Below are positions 34,726 through 44,129 of a DNA stretch of 64,000 bases, in pieces. Below the pieces are notes generated by a model. It had not been told where the DNA came from. It ran no database searches and saw only the letters and a program-made list of their open reading frames with translations. Within the stretch, counting starts at the first letter, position 1; every line of letters starts with the position of its first letter. The translations under genes and the position numbers were made by a program. Source of the stretch: Rhodococcus oxybenzonivorans (GTDB taxonomy: Bacteria; Actinomycetota; Actinomycetes; Mycobacteriales; Mycobacteriaceae); the NCBI RefSeq assembly GCF_003130705.1, contig NZ_CP021354.1, positions 434,001 through 498,000 on the forward strand, written 5' to 3'.

Positions 34726-35427
34726 ATGACGGACATCACCACATCTCGGTATGGATACAAACGGTTCACGCGCGCAGTGGCTGTTGCAGGAATTGCAGTG
34801 CTCGGCATGGTCATGGGCAATGGGACTGCCTCGGCAGGGGTCGACAATTCCAGCTCCGTCGTCGACGCCGGTGGCAATCGCATCGAAGTCCTCCAGGGAG
34901 ATACCTCGTATCACACGGTTCCCCCGCTCGACGGCGTGCCGACGTCGGTCGAGTTCTTCCACGACGGCTACGCCGCGGTGAACATCACCGGGCCGAACGC
35001 CGCGGAGTTCGAAGACACGCAGCTCACCCTCGGCTATCAGATCGGCTACCCGGTGGCGCTCGCCGGTGCGACGATCGTCCTCAACACGCCCAATCTCGAC
35101 TGGTTCATCGAATCGAACAACGGAATCGATCTCGGGCTGGTTCCCGAACTGGAACTCGGACTGAATGCCGGTACGGCCGCCGGTATCGGTGGCTCCATCA
35201 TCCCGTCGCAGGAACTCGACATCGACCTCGAGCCGGGCGGCATCACCACCGTCCCGTTCCTCGAAGGCCAGGAGTTCGACGGACCTTCCGCCCTCGTGCG
35301 GATGCAGGGTATGCACGGGTTCATCTCCGGTGCGATCGGTCCGGTCACCATCCGGCCGTACGCGATGGCCGTCACCGCGAACGGTGACTCGGTCATGACC
35401 TACGGTGTGCCCCAAAAGCTCAACTAG
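34726..35427 (+). CDS. MspA-family porin
   Basis: A 233-residue secreted protein with a signal peptide (AVAVAGIAVLGMVMGNGTASAG, about residues 16-37) and the MspA-type mature domain: DNSSSVVDAGGNRIEVLQGD, EFFHDGYAAVNITGPNAAEF, LTLGYQIGYPVAL, and a C-terminus RPYAMAVTANGDSVMTYG that closely parallels MspA. Octameric MspA-type pores carry small hydrophilic solutes across the mycolate outer membrane. The mature size (about 196) is slightly above MspA (184). The start at 34726 follows GGGG; the longer open frame is not credible. Its stop overlaps the end of a convergent small membrane-protein gene by 4 bases. Confidence 0.9.
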   Translation: MTDITTSRYGYKRFTRAVAVAGIAVLGMVMGNGTASAGVDNSSSVVDAGGNRIEVLQGDTSYHTVPPLDGVPTSVEFFHDGYAAVNITGPNAAEFEDTQLTLGYQIGYPVALAGATIVLNTPNLDWFIESNNGIDLGLVPELELGLNAGTAAGIGGSIIPSQELDIDLEPGGITTVPFLEGQEFDGPSALVRMQGMHGFISGAIGPVTIRPYAMAVTANGDSVMTYGVPQKLN

Positions 35428-35699
35428 GCAGCACGCTCGATCGAGTGACCGTGGGAGGCCGCCGGACCGACGTCCGGCGGCCTCTGCCGTGTGGTCTGGA
35501 CGACGACACCACTGGTAATCCACAACGACACCCCGATCAGTGCGATGACGAACAGCGCCCAGTGCCCCACGTAGACACCCACGATCGCCCCGATCGTCAA
35601 CGCAAGTCCGGCGTGCACCGCTACTTCACCACCCCCGGTGCCGAGCACATGATCTTCGGGACCGGAGAGGTCGCGCGGCGGCCTTCCTGCATCGGGCAT
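35424..35699 (-). CDS. Small membrane protein of unknown function
   Basis: A 91-residue protein with a polar N-terminus (PDAGRPPRDLSGPEDHVLG) and two predicted helices (AGLALTIGAIVGVYVGHW and LFVIALIGVSLWITSGVVV), then a charged tail. The ATG at 35699 has GAGGAG upstream. I do not recognise the family. It overlaps the porin gene tail-to-tail by 4 bases and lies about 110 bases downstream of aftA, so it could be the last gene of the dprE1-dprE2-aftA transcript. Confidence 0.6.
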   Translation of the reverse strand: MPDAGRPPRDLSGPEDHVLGTGGGEVAVHAGLALTIGAIVGVYVGHWALFVIALIGVSLWITSGVVVQTTRQRPPDVGPAASHGHSIERAA

Positions 35700-35807
35700 G
35701 ACCGCTCCTCGCCGCAACCTGCATTCCCCTCGAGAGGCGGATGGTTCCGCTCCTGGACTGGGTGCGGAATTCCCTCGCTCGAGCCGGAATAAACGCGGAC
35801 CGACCGA

Positions 35808-37700
35808 TCAGTTTCGTGTGACCACCACGAAGGGTCCGGTTTCGGACACCGTGAATCGGGGGTCGTCGAACAGTTCCTTCGGGAACGTCACCGTGTAGCG
35901 GCGAACGTTCGGATCGTTGGGGTAGACGTCCTCCGCGAGGCGCAAGGTGTACCCGTCGGGGCCCTGGCGGAAAACGAAGGCGTCGGGGGCGCGCCACGGC
36001 GATGCGTCGAGGGCCGATACCAATTGGTCGGGCGTGTCGAGTTCACTCCAGTCCGCGATGGTCTGTGCGCGACCGGCGAAGTCGGCCAACGGGTTCGAAT
36101 AGTGGGACGTCAGTGCCTGGAACCCGAGATACGGGTAAAAGCTGAGGAAGGTGGTGTCGGCGGTCAGGACCACCGTGTCGTCACGTTCGCGCGGGATCTG
36201 CTCCTGCACGAGTTCGTCCACCTCGGCGAAATGCGCGGCCGCCCCGGGCGGACGTTTGTCGGCGCGCTCACCGTTGCCGTCGGTGTCGGTGTAGGCGACG
36301 GCGATGTCGGAATCGAGGTGCCGGGGAATGTTCTGGACGAAGGAGAGCCCGCCCAGCACGCCGATCACCAGAATCGCGCCACGAACTCGGGGATTGTCAC
36401 TGGTGGCCAGCAGGAGCCAGCCGGCGAACTCGACGAATCCGAACACACCTGCCGCACCGAGCAGGACGATCAACACCGGCTCGAGCCGGAAGGACAGGAG
36501 GGTGTTGCCGAGAGCGGCGAGAGCCATCGACATCATCGACCACATGTAGATGGCCACCACCCCGACCCCGAGCGCCTGCGCGCGACGCGACGTGGTTGCC
36601 CGGCCGACCAGCCAGATGGTCCCGAGTAGGCACAGGGCGCCCGTCAGCGAGAAGTGGATCATCGGCAGGGGGAGACGCGCACCCGCTTCGGGCAGGTAGT
36701 GCAGCGCAGTTCCCGAAGCGGCAGGCGAGCCGTGGATCACTTCGAGGAGATACGGACCCCAGACCAGGAGGGCAATGAGTCCGGACACCACCGCCACCAC
36801 GGCCAACCGGAGAAGCGGGTCGATCGCCCCCCGCCACGTTCTCTGCGTTCGCACCCGGAGTGCGGCGGCGAGCACCGCGAGCAGGGTCACCGCGAAGGCG
36901 GCCAGGCCGAGGTAGAGCGTGTAGAAGGTTGCGGCGAGACCGAGGAAGAGTCCGGTGCCGATCACCGCGCCCCAGCCGCCGCGCCCGGACTCCCGGTGCA
37001 GCCCACCCCAAGCCAGAACGAGGGCGGGCCCGATCAGGAGTGCGATGATCGCCCCGTAGGGCTCGGGAGAACCGTATGCCACGACCAGCGCTGCGGTCGC
37101 GAGTGAGACGACGATCGCCAGGTCGTGCCGGATCAGGTTGCTCCACAACACGAGTGCCACCACGGCAGCCACGGCCAGCGACCCGATGGCATAGGGCTTG
37201 AACGCTTCCCAGCCGTCCATACCGAGTAGGTCGGCGACCCGTCCGCCGACCCAGAACCACCCCGCCGGGTAGTACGGCGGCAGGTCCGCGTACGTCATGT
37301 CGCGCAACGCGGGGGAGTCGGTGAGCCGTGTCAGGTACTCGGTGCGAAATTCCTGATCGACGGAGACGCCGTGGAGGTACAGCCGGGTTGCGGCGAGCGG
37401 GAGGCCGAGCGTCACCGTCACGAACCCGGACAGGCTCGCCCACGACAGCAGCCTCGCGAACCGCACTGCCCGGTGGCGCCGCACGAGCAGCACCGACACA
37501 GCGATACCGGTGACGGCCAGCACCTGGCCGACGGTGGTGACAGCCTGCGTCACGTTGGACGAACTGAAGGCCGGCCACTGCACTCGCGCGAACGCGACGA
37601 GTCCGACCGCCGCGACCACTGCGGCGACGACCGCCGCCGAAAACATCTCGGCGGCGGTCGACAGTGCCCGACGGGCGGGGGCTACGCGTGCTTCCGTCAC
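35808..37700 (-). CDS. aftA: Arabinofuranosyltransferase AftA
   Basis: Primes arabinan by attaching the first arabinofuranose to galactan from decaprenyl-phospho-arabinose. The 630-residue GT-C protein has about eleven to thirteen helices and a soluble C-terminal domain. The first large loop contains SVDQEFRTEYLTRLTDSP and the next DLPPYYPAGWFWVGGR, both hallmark AftA regions. The C-terminal part (DTTFLSFYPYLGFQALTSHYSNPL, key words FYPYLGFQ and SHYSNP) is also conserved. The GTG start lies 11 bases after the dprE2 stop, so the three genes form one operon. In M. tuberculosis embC follows directly; here about 4.2 kb of other genes intervene. Confidence 0.94.
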   Translation of the reverse strand: MTEARVAPARRALSTAAEMFSAAVVAAVVAAVGLVAFARVQWPAFSSSNVTQAVTTVGQVLAVTGIAVSVLLVRRHRAVRFARLLSWASLSGFVTVTLGLPLAATRLYLHGVSVDQEFRTEYLTRLTDSPALRDMTYADLPPYYPAGWFWVGGRVADLLGMDGWEAFKPYAIGSLAVAAVVALVLWSNLIRHDLAIVVSLATAALVVAYGSPEPYGAIIALLIGPALVLAWGGLHRESGRGGWGAVIGTGLFLGLAATFYTLYLGLAAFAVTLLAVLAAALRVRTQRTWRGAIDPLLRLAVVAVVSGLIALLVWGPYLLEVIHGSPAASGTALHYLPEAGARLPLPMIHFSLTGALCLLGTIWLVGRATTSRRAQALGVGVVAIYMWSMMSMALAALGNTLLSFRLEPVLIVLLGAAGVFGFVEFAGWLLLATSDNPRVRGAILVIGVLGGLSFVQNIPRHLDSDIAVAYTDTDGNGERADKRPPGAAAHFAEVDELVQEQIPRERDDTVVLTADTTFLSFYPYLGFQALTSHYSNPLADFAGRAQTIADWSELDTPDQLVSALDASPWRAPDAFVFRQGPDGYTLRLAEDVYPNDPNVRRYTVTFPKELFDDPRFTVSETGPFVVVTRN

Positions 37701-37711
37701 GAGGGCGAAGC

Positions 37712-38473
37712 TTAGATGGGCAGCTTCTTGAAGATCGGTCGCGGGATGTGCCGCAGGATCATCATCACGTACCGGAAGGCGCCCGGCGCCCAGACCAGCT
37801 CCTTGCCCTTCTCCGCCGACGCGACGGCCAGCTTGGCCACGTCTTCCTTGTTCACGGTGAGCGGGGCTTCCTTCACATCCGCGGACATCCGGGTGCGGAC
37901 CTGACCGGGACGGATCACGAGGACGCGGGGCCCGAACTCGCGCAGTGCCTCACCGAGGCCCAGGTAGAAACCGTCGAGTCCGGCCTTGGTCGAGCCGTAT
38001 ACGAAGTTCGACCGGCGTACACGCTCGCCTGCGGCGGACGACATGGCGATGATCTGGCCGTAGCCCTGCGCCTTCATCTTCTCGCCGACCAGCACGCCCA
38101 CCGACACCGCTGCCGTGTAGTTGACCTCGGCGATCTGGACGGCCTTGCGCTGGTTCTGCCACAGTTCCTCGGCGTCACCGAGCAGGCCGAACGCGACAAT
38201 GGCGACGTCGACGTCCCCCTTCGCCCAGGCTTCGTCGATGACTTTCGGGTGGCTTTCGGTGTCGACGGCGTCGAAGTCGATGACGTCGACGGAGTTCGCT
38301 CCGGCAGCCGTCAGCTGCGCCACTGCGGCGCCCCGGCCGGGGTCGCCGGGCAGAGCGGCGAGGATCACCCGCATCGGAGCCTTCTTCAGGTACTCCTCGC
38401 AGATGGCGAGACCGATCTCGGAGGTGCCACCGAGGAGCAGGAGGGTTTGCGGGTTCCCGACGGCGTTGATCAC
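37712..38473 (-). CDS. dprE2: Decaprenylphosphoryl-2-keto-ribose reductase DprE2
   Basis: NADH-dependent reductase that completes epimerisation of decaprenyl-phospho-ribose to decaprenyl-phospho-arabinose. A 253-residue short-chain dehydrogenase with [19 protein letters not shown] as the nucleotide-binding TGxxxGIG equivalent, [32 protein letters not shown] carrying the Ser-Tyr-Lys triad (key words MSSAAG, VYGSTK), and [10 protein letters not shown]. The GTG start at 38473 overlaps the dprE1 stop (GTGA), which rules out the longer open frame to 38704. Ends 11 bases before aftA. Confidence 0.95.
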   Translation of the reverse strand: MINAVGNPQTLLLLGGTSEIGLAICEEYLKKAPMRVILAALPGDPGRGAAVAQLTAAGANSVDVIDFDAVDTESHPKVIDEAWAKGDVDVAIVAFGLLGDAEELWQNQRKAVQIAEVNYTAAVSVGVLVGEKMKAQGYGQIIAMSSAAGERVRRSNFVYGSTKAGLDGFYLGLGEALREFGPRVLVIRPGQVRTRMSADVKEAPLTVNKEDVAKLAVASAEKGKELVWAPGAFRYVMMILRHIPRPIFKKLPI

Positions 38474-39903
38474 AGTTCCAACCTTCTGGACATATCGGAG
38501 GCGAAGACATTGGTGGGGTCGTACTTGCGGCGGGTGGCGATCCACTCGTCGATCCGCGGGTACATGGAATGGAAGGTCTCGGCGGTGGTCCGCGAATCCT
38601 TGGCGGTGTAGAGGCGTCCGCCGAACTTCAGCACGCGCTTGTCGAGCTCGGTGACGAACTCGTTCAAGCCCGGCTTGATCCGGAAGTCGACGCAGATGTT
38701 CCAACCGGGGATCGGGAAACTCAGCGGCGCCTGGTTGCCCTCACCGAACAGCTTGAACACGTTGAGGAACGAGTGATGTCCCGACTTCTGGATGTCGCGG
38801 ATGATCGCCTTGAACTCGTCGACTGCCTCCGGCGGCACCACGAACTGGTACTGCAGGAAGCCGTTGGAACCGTACGCACGGTTCCACTCCCCGAACATGT
38901 CGAGCGGGTGATAGAACTGCGTCAAGTTCTGAACCTTGCCGCGGTAGGTCCCGGACTTACGGAACCACAGCTCGCCGATCAGCGAGAAGTTGAACTTGTT
39001 GGCCAGCCCGTTCGGGAAGATGTCGGGGAAGGTCATCAACTGCGGTGCGTCGAACGCCAGCGGATTCTTCTGCAGCTTCTCCGGCAACTGGTCGAGCTTG
39101 GCCAGGGAGCCGCGTGAGATCGCGGCGCGGCCGAGCTTCGGCGGCGCCGCGATGGCGTCGAACCACGCGCTCGAGTACTCGTAGTTCGCCTCGCTGCCGT
39201 CGCTGTGCAGGGCGATCGTCTCGTCGAGGCTGCCCGTGACGTCGCCGTCGGCGATGAAGTACGCCGTCTCGGTGGGCGTCATCTTGATGGTCGCCCGGAG
39301 GATGATGCCCGTCAGGCCCATGCCGCCGATCGTCGCCCAGAACAGCGCGCCCTTGGGGTCGTTGCGGCCGCCCTTCGGCGTGAGCTTGCGCACCTGGCCG
39401 TCGGCGGTGAGCAGATCCAGCGACACGACGTGGTTGCCGAAGCTGCCCGCGCTGTGATGGTTCTTCCCGTGGATATCGGAGCCGATGGCGCCGCCGATGG
39501 TGACCTGGCGGGTGCCGGGCAGCACCGGGACCCACAGGCCGAACGGCAGGGCGGCTTTCATCAGCTGGTCCAGGTTGACGCCGGCATCGACGTCCACCAG
39601 ATGGGTCTCGCGGTCGATGCGGTGAATGCGGTTCAGCGCATTCATGTCGATGACCAGGCCGCCGGCATTCTGTGCGGGGTCGCCGTACGAGCGGCCGAGA
39701 CCGCGGGCGATCACCCCGCGCTGCAGGTGAGAGGGCTTCGACTCGTTCTTCTCCGCGACCTGGGCGACCGCTCGAGCGATCACGTCGACATCGGGAGTGG
39801 ACAGCACCTGCGCCGTGGTGGGCGCGGTGCGTCCCCAGCCGGTGAGGGTGCGGGTCTGTGTGGGGAGCGCCTGGGTGGGCGTCTCTTCTGCTGTCGTGGA
39901 CAT
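38470..39903 (-). CDS. dprE1: Decaprenylphosphoryl-beta-D-ribose 2'-oxidase DprE1
   Basis: FAD-dependent oxidase that converts decaprenyl-phospho-ribose to the 2-keto intermediate; it acts at the periplasmic side in mycobacteria. The 477-residue protein has the FAD_binding_4 region [16 protein letters not shown], the [15 protein letters not shown] stretch and the C-terminal [19 protein letters not shown] substrate domain ([20 protein letters not shown]). Cys404 in WNICVDF corresponds to the cysteine attacked by benzothiazinones in M. tuberculosis (Cys387). The ATG at 39903 is chosen because upstream residues are not DprE1-like and would enter the divergent promoter. It diverges from the gtrA gene across an inverted repeat. 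Confidence 0.96.
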   Translation of the reverse strand: MSTTAEETPTQALPTQTRTLTGWGRTAPTTAQVLSTPDVDVIARAVAQVAEKNESKPSHLQRGVIARGLGRSYGDPAQNAGGLVIDMNALNRIHRIDRETHLVDVDAGVNLDQLMKAALPFGLWVPVLPGTRQVTIGGAIGSDIHGKNHHSAGSFGNHVVSLDLLTADGQVRKLTPKGGRNDPKGALFWATIGGMGLTGIILRATIKMTPTETAYFIADGDVTGSLDETIALHSDGSEANYEYSSAWFDAIAAPPKLGRAAISRGSLAKLDQLPEKLQKNPLAFDAPQLMTFPDIFPNGLANKFNFSLIGELWFRKSGTYRGKVQNLTQFYHPLDMFGEWNRAYGSNGFLQYQFVVPPEAVDEFKAIIRDIQKSGHHSFLNVFKLFGEGNQAPLSFPIPGWNICVDFRIKPGLNEFVTELDKRVLKFGGRLYTAKDSRTTAETFHSMYPRIDEWIATRRKYDPTNVFASDMSRRLEL

Positions 39904-39942
39904 CGAGATAGAGGCTACCTGGCGGTAGGACCCACCGGCCCT

Positions 39943-39982
39943 GTGCGTACTTATCAACAGTGGGGGGTTAACAAGTACGCAC
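39943..39982. promoter_or_regulatory. Long inverted repeat in the dprE1/gtrA divergent promoter
   Basis: GTGCGTACTT (39943-39952) and AAGTACGCAC (39973-39982) are perfect inverted arms. Extending inward to ATCAAC and GTTAAC gives 14 matches of 16 across an 8-base spacer. It sits 40 bases upstream of dprE1 and about 20 bases before the gtrA GTG, where an operator controlling both would lie. Confidence 0.6.
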
Positions 39983-40002
39983 GGGTGGTTACTCTCGTCG
40001 TC

Positions 40003-40479
40003 GTGTCAGAAACCAAGCGGAGTCACGAGCACGAACATCACGTTCCCCTCCCGGTCGAGATTCCCGTCACCGAGAACATCGCGGACGACTCACTAGACCT
40101 GAAGACGCAGATCGTGCGGTTCGTCCTGACCGGCGGGTTGTCGGCGATCGTCGACTTCGGCCTGTACTGGTTGCTCCTCGAACTGGTGGGACTGCCCATC
40201 AACGTGGCCAAGTCGATCAGCTTCATCGCCGGCACCACCACCGCCTATTTGATCAACCGCCGGTGGACGTTCAAAGCGGAACCGAGCCGGGCCCGTTTCG
40301 TCGCGGTCGTGATCCTCTATGCGGTGACCTTCGCGGTGCAGGTGGGTCTCAACTGGGTCATGTACCAGGCATTCCCCGACGAGTGGTGGCGCTTGCCGTT
40401 GGCGTTCGTCATTGCGCAGGGGACGGCAACGGTCATCAACTTCGTCGTCCAGCGCGCGGTGATCTTCAAAATCCGCTGA
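40003..40479 (+). CDS. GtrA-family membrane protein (Rv3789-like)
   Basis: A 158-residue protein with four hydrophobic helices ([79 protein letters not shown]; each listed by its key part) and the NRRWTF and QRAVIFK motifs typical of GtrA flippase-like proteins. The M. tuberculosis counterpart next to dprE1 (Rv3789) has been proposed as a decaprenyl-phospho-arabinose flippase or an anchor protein for AftA; the role is debated. The GTG at 40003 is preceded by the inverted repeat shared with dprE1. The longer upstream open frame is the shadow of dprE1. Confidence 0.88.
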   Translation: MSETKRSHEHEHHVPLPVEIPVTENIADDSLDLKTQIVRFVLTGGLSAIVDFGLYWLLLELVGLPINVAKSISFIAGTTTAYLINRRWTFKAEPSRARFVAVVILYAVTFAVQVGLNWVMYQAFPDEWWRLPLAFVIAQGTATVINFVVQRAVIFKIR

Positions 40480-40586
40480 CCGCCCGGCCTCGAGACAGTT
40501 CCTGCGGTGCTTTCGTCGTGATCGAGATTGCATAACGACCCGGCGACAGCGGCTGCGCGGGTGGGATTCTCCTGCACAATCGGGCA

Positions 40587-41444
40587 ATGCTCATAGTTCT
40601 CGATACATCGGCGGTCACGCGAGATTCGCGTTTCGAGACTTTCGTGCGCACGGCCGTGGACCGGGGTGTCCGGGTCGCGGTTCCCCGGCTCGTTCTCCTC
40701 GAGATCGCCGACCGGTACCAGCGGGAGTCGGCGGCGATGATCGAAGCGCTCACCGTCCAGGCCAGGATGTACGACCGGCTCGGACTGCGGGACGACCTGT
40801 CCCTGTTCGTCGATGTGGCCCGTGCGAAGGCCGGCGGCTACGTGGTCGCCCTCGCCCGCGAATTGGAGAAGATCGGCGTCGAGGTGATCGAGCCGGTGGG
40901 GTGCTCGCACGTGGAGATTGCCCAGCGCGCCGTCCAGCGCCGCCGCCCCTACCGGGAGAAGAAGAGGTACGACGGCTACGCGGCGACGGTGAACTGGCTG
41001 ACTGTCCTCGATCTGGCCGATCGTCACCCGGACGGTGTCGTGTGGGTCAGTGCCAACACCCGATCTTTCGGGGGCGGTGAGCCCTCGGTATGGCACGACG
41101 AGATCGCAGCCGAACTGCGGGAACGCCGATTGGACGGGCGTGTGTGGTGGGCGACCAGCCTGGCCGAGGTGGACCTCCACACCGAGGACCTACCCGGCCC
41201 GGAGCCCGAACCGGTCATCCTCGACAGTTCGGTGCCTCCTCCTGCGTCGCCCGTGGAACGGGAGCGGCCGCTGATACCGAGCCCGCCGCCGGTCACCGTG
41301 CCGCGCCCCCGCGCCGCACCTCAGCGCATTCCGCCGTCCGGGAAGGCAGACAACGGTGGGCGCCGCGGCCTCGGGAAGATGATCGGGGGGCGCACCCGGC
41401 GCGTGAGCGTCGTCGAGGAGCTCGACGACGTCGATTTCGGCTGA
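40587..41444 (+). CDS. PIN-like domain protein
   Basis: A 285-residue protein. The first 195 residues fit a PIN-like nuclease fold: IVLDTSAVTRD with an N-terminal acidic residue, VPRLVLLEIADRY with the conserved Glu, then KKRYDGYAATVNWL and VVWVSANTRSFG with further acidic positions. This pattern resembles the larger DUF4935/PIN-like proteins rather than VapC toxins. The C-terminal about 80 residues are Pro-rich and basic and probably disordered. No antitoxin-like gene is adjacent upstream, so a VapBC module is not supported. Function is unknown; an RNase or an orphan defence nuclease is possible. Confidence 0.72.
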   Translation: MLIVLDTSAVTRDSRFETFVRTAVDRGVRVAVPRLVLLEIADRYQRESAAMIEALTVQARMYDRLGLRDDLSLFVDVARAKAGGYVVALARELEKIGVEVIEPVGCSHVEIAQRAVQRRRPYREKKRYDGYAATVNWLTVLDLADRHPDGVVWVSANTRSFGGGEPSVWHDEIAAELRERRLDGRVWWATSLAEVDLHTEDLPGPEPEPVILDSSVPPPASPVERERPLIPSPPPVTVPRPRAAPQRIPPSGKADNGGRRGLGKMIGGRTRRVSVVEELDDVDFG

Positions 41445-41574
41445 TCCGGCTCGCTACCCGGCTGGTCACGACTCGATGCCGATGCGCCGATGCGGGACAA
41501 ACGCGGCGCCGGATACTTCTACCGTGGAGAGACGCGCGTCAACGAAGACGGGCGTCGGCGACGAGGGAGCGGGC

Positions 41575-42612
41575 ATGGGATCTGTGCCGAACGACCGCCA
41601 CACACCTGCGGAACAGCGGATCGGGAAACCGACGGTGCAGTACCGGCCCGGTGCCCGACTCGCCGGGCCGAGTATCGAATCCCAGCTCCTCTACCAGGCC
41701 TGTCGCTGGTTTCTCCGCCCTGTCGTCCGAATGGCCCCGATCAACGAGTCCGCCATCCGCCGTGCGGCACTGCTCGACCTGGCCGCGGGAATGCGGCCCG
41801 CGGCCGGTATTCGCCGACAGAAAGTTCGACTGCCCGGCTTCGACGCCGAGGTCGTGCGCGCTCCCGGAGTCTCCCCGGACCTGAGCGAGGGCGTCGTTCT
41901 CTACCTTCACGGGGGTGGATTCCTCTGTTGTGGCCTGAACACGCACAGGCCGGTGGTGGCAACCATCGCGAAACTCACCGGACTGCCGGTGATGCACGTG
42001 GGCTACCGGCAGTTGCCCGACACGAACATCAGCGGATCGGTCGACGACTGCCTGACGGCGTACAAGTGGCTGCTCGAGAACGGTGCCCGGGCGGGCGGGA
42101 CGGTCTTTGCCGGCGATTCCGCAGGCGGGTTCCTGGTGTTCGCGACGGCGCTGAAAGCCCGTGAGGAGGGCGTCGATCTGCCTGCCGGACTCATCGGGTT
42201 GTCCCCGTTGCTCGATCTGGACTGCGCGGAGAAGTCGGTGCACGTCAACGCGGCGAAGGACGTGTTCGCACCGATCGAGGCGCTGGTCACCATCGGGAAG
42301 CTCGGAGCCGAGGTCGACGGCGTGCTCGACCCCGCGTTGTCGCCGGTGAACGGCAATCTGGTGGGAATGCCGCCGTCGTTGCTGATCGCCGCGGAAGGTG
42401 AAGTGCTGCGGTCGGATTCGGAGTTGATGGCGCACCGGCTCAGCGCCGCGGGAGTGGCGACCACGTTGCAGATCTGGGACGGGCAGGTGCATGCTTTTCC
42501 GGCGCTGTGGCCGGGGCTGCCGGAAAGTCGTGCGGTGCTGCGGCGGATCGCCAGATTCGTGGCTGTCCGTGTCCGGCGTGACGACGGGATGGTGCAGGGC
42601 GCCACGGCGTGA
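41575..42612 (+). CDS. HSL-family alpha/beta hydrolase
   Basis: A 345-residue hormone-sensitive-lipase-type esterase. The oxyanion motif is LYLHGGGFLCCG, the nucleophile is in FAGDSAGGFL, and the acid and histidine follow in a late region (IWDGQVHAFPAL). Members hydrolyse short or medium acyl esters; mycobacterial Lip proteins are relatives. The ATG at 41575 follows GAGGGAG. It ends 3 bases before the end of a convergent protease gene. Substrate unknown. Confidence 0.87.
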   Translation: MGSVPNDRHTPAEQRIGKPTVQYRPGARLAGPSIESQLLYQACRWFLRPVVRMAPINESAIRRAALLDLAAGMRPAAGIRRQKVRLPGFDAEVVRAPGVSPDLSEGVVLYLHGGGFLCCGLNTHRPVVATIAKLTGLPVMHVGYRQLPDTNISGSVDDCLTAYKWLLENGARAGGTVFAGDSAGGFLVFATALKAREEGVDLPAGLIGLSPLLDLDCAEKSVHVNAAKDVFAPIEALVTIGKLGAEVDGVLDPALSPVNGNLVGMPPSLLIAAEGEVLRSDSELMAHRLSAAGVATTLQIWDGQVHAFPALWPGLPESRAVLRRIARFVAVRVRRDDGMVQGATA

Positions 42613-42615
42613 CGG

Positions 42616-43692
42616 TCAGCGCGGCGGACCCTCGTCGAGGACGATGGTGGCTGCCTGCGACTGCCCGCGGTCGTCGAGCCAGACCACCGACACCGTGTCG
42701 CCGGGGTGTTTCGTGTTCATGCGTTCGCTGAGTTCGGTCGACGAGCGGACGGGTGCTCCATCGAAATCGGTAATGATGCTGCCGATCTCGAGTCCCGCGT
42801 CGTCTGCCGGGGTCCCGATGCCGACCCACAGCACTTCGGCGCCCCGCTCGTTGTTCGTAACGTTGATGCCGAGAAGTGCTGTGTCACCGAGGTGTACGGT
42901 GGATGACGTCCTGCCGGCTCGGACCTGATCGACGACGGCCATCGCGGTGGTGATGGGGACGGCATACGAACGTGGTTGCGCGGGTGGAGGGGTCGACGGA
43001 TCGGAGTCCGCGTTGCCCGCGGTGTTGACCCCGATCACGGTGGCGGTGGCGTCGACGAGGGGACCGCCCGAGTCGCCCGGGCGCACTGCGGCGTCCACTT
43101 CGATCAAGCCGCTCAACCGGTTCCGGGAACCGTCGGTCGAGCTTCTCGCGGTGATCGACTGGCCAACGTCGGTCACGAATCCTCTCGCCGCCACCGGATA
43201 TCCGTTGCCCTCGGCGTTGCCCACGGCTGTCACGGGGTCACCGATCCGGGTGGCGGGCGAGGTCGCCAGCGTTGCCGTGGGCAGCGAATCCGCGCCTTGA
43301 AGTTGGAGCACCGCGATGTCGCGCGAGCTGTCGTAGCCCAGGACGTCCACCACGTAATCCGCACCGTCGGCGAGGGTGACCGCGCTGATGTCGAGTGCGC
43401 CGTCGATCACGTGATGATTGGTGAGAACGACGCCGTCGGGTGTCAGCACGATGCCCGTACCTGCGGTGTCGACGAGTCCCGAATCCGCGACGAGCGTGAC
43501 GATGACCGGTACGACGCGTGCCTCGATCTCCTCGGGGGTGAGGACGACCGGCGGAGGTGGGGCGGGGGCGGCGGGCTGAGCCACGCTCACCGTGGGCACG
43601 CCCGCCTCCCGAACCGGCAGCGGGTTCAGGAGGACACCGCCGACCACCGCCACCGCCACGGCGACGACCGATGTGGTGCGGGAGCTCGGCAT
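42616..43692 (-). CDS. HtrA/PepA-like secreted trypsin-family serine protease with PDZ domain
   Basis: A 358-residue protein with a signal-like hydrophobic start (VVAVAVAVVGGVLL), a Pro/Ala linker and an S1C protease domain: His in LTNHHVIDGA, Asp in SSRDIAVLQL and Ser in VRPGDSGGPLVD. A C-terminal PDZ domain (GAEVLWVGIGTPADDAGLEIG, key words GTPADDAGL) binds exposed C-termini. Such proteases perform quality control outside the membrane; mycobacterial PepA and PepD are relatives. It is convergent with the esterase gene and 29 bases downstream of the PPOX gene, which is on the same strand. Confidence 0.9.
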   Translation of the reverse strand: MPSSRTTSVVAVAVAVVGGVLLNPLPVREAGVPTVSVAQPAAPAPPPPVVLTPEEIEARVVPVIVTLVADSGLVDTAGTGIVLTPDGVVLTNHHVIDGALDISAVTLADGADYVVDVLGYDSSRDIAVLQLQGADSLPTATLATSPATRIGDPVTAVGNAEGNGYPVAARGFVTDVGQSITARSSTDGSRNRLSGLIEVDAAVRPGDSGGPLVDATATVIGVNTAGNADSDPSTPPPAQPRSYAVPITTAMAVVDQVRAGRTSSTVHLGDTALLGINVTNNERGAEVLWVGIGTPADDAGLEIGSIITDFDGAPVRSSTELSERMNTKHPGDTVSVVWLDDRGQSQAATIVLDEGPPR

Positions 43693-43721
43693 GCCCGGCT
43701 ACCTCCGTCGAGGGGTGCGGC

Positions 43722-44129
43722 TCACGACTGTTTCAGAGATCCCCAACCGTGCCAGGTGTCGATGTCGATCCATGCGCTCACCCGGGCCCGGTCCCGGACC
43801 GGATACGGGTTGCCGGTGTAGTGCCTGGCGATGCGGTCGATGTCGTCGAGATTCTCGTCGTCGAGCAGCTTGACTACCCGCCCCTGGATGCTGACGTGGG
43901 TGATCCAGTCCTGTGGGTCCATCGCAGTGAGGCTCACCCGCGGATCGTGGCGCAGATAGTCGAGCCGCTTTCGCCCCGAATCCATGTTGACCAGCACTTT
44001 CCCGTCCTCGTAGAGGTACCAGGTGGCCACTGACACGGGCTGCCCGTCCGGCCGGACGGCGGTGATGGTGGCGTAATTGGGCCGCGCGAACATCTCGGCG
44101 GCCTCCTGCGGGAGGGGAGGCTTCGGCAT
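43722..44129 (-). CDS. PPOX-class (pyridoxamine-phosphate-oxidase-like) F420-binding protein
   Basis: A 135-residue split-barrel protein: MFARPNYATITAVRPDGQPVS, ATWYLYEDGKVLVNMDSGRKR, YLRHDPRVSLTAMD and RVSAWIDIDTWHGWG (key words only). It matches the small actinobacterial PPOX class, many members of which bind F420 and reduce unknown substrates. The ATG at 44129 follows GAGAGGT. The longer frame to 44711 is a shadow of the enoyl-CoA hydratase gene. It is 29 bases upstream of the protease gene and may be co-transcribed with it. Confidence 0.85.
   Translation of the reverse strand: MPKPPLPQEAAEMFARPNYATITAVRPDGQPVSVATWYLYEDGKVLVNMDSGRKRLDYLRHDPRVSLTAMDPQDWITHVSIQGRVVKLLDDENLDDIDRIARHYTGNPYPVRDRARVSAWIDIDTWHGWGSLKQS

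Noticed and set aside
39205..40002. Long N-terminal extension of the GtrA gene
   Set aside because: It is the antisense of dprE1; GtrA proteins are about 120-160 residues and the GTG at 40003 gives 158.
40587..41444. VapC toxin of a toxin-antitoxin pair
   Set aside because: The protein is twice VapC size with a long disordered tail, and no small antitoxin gene lies upstream.
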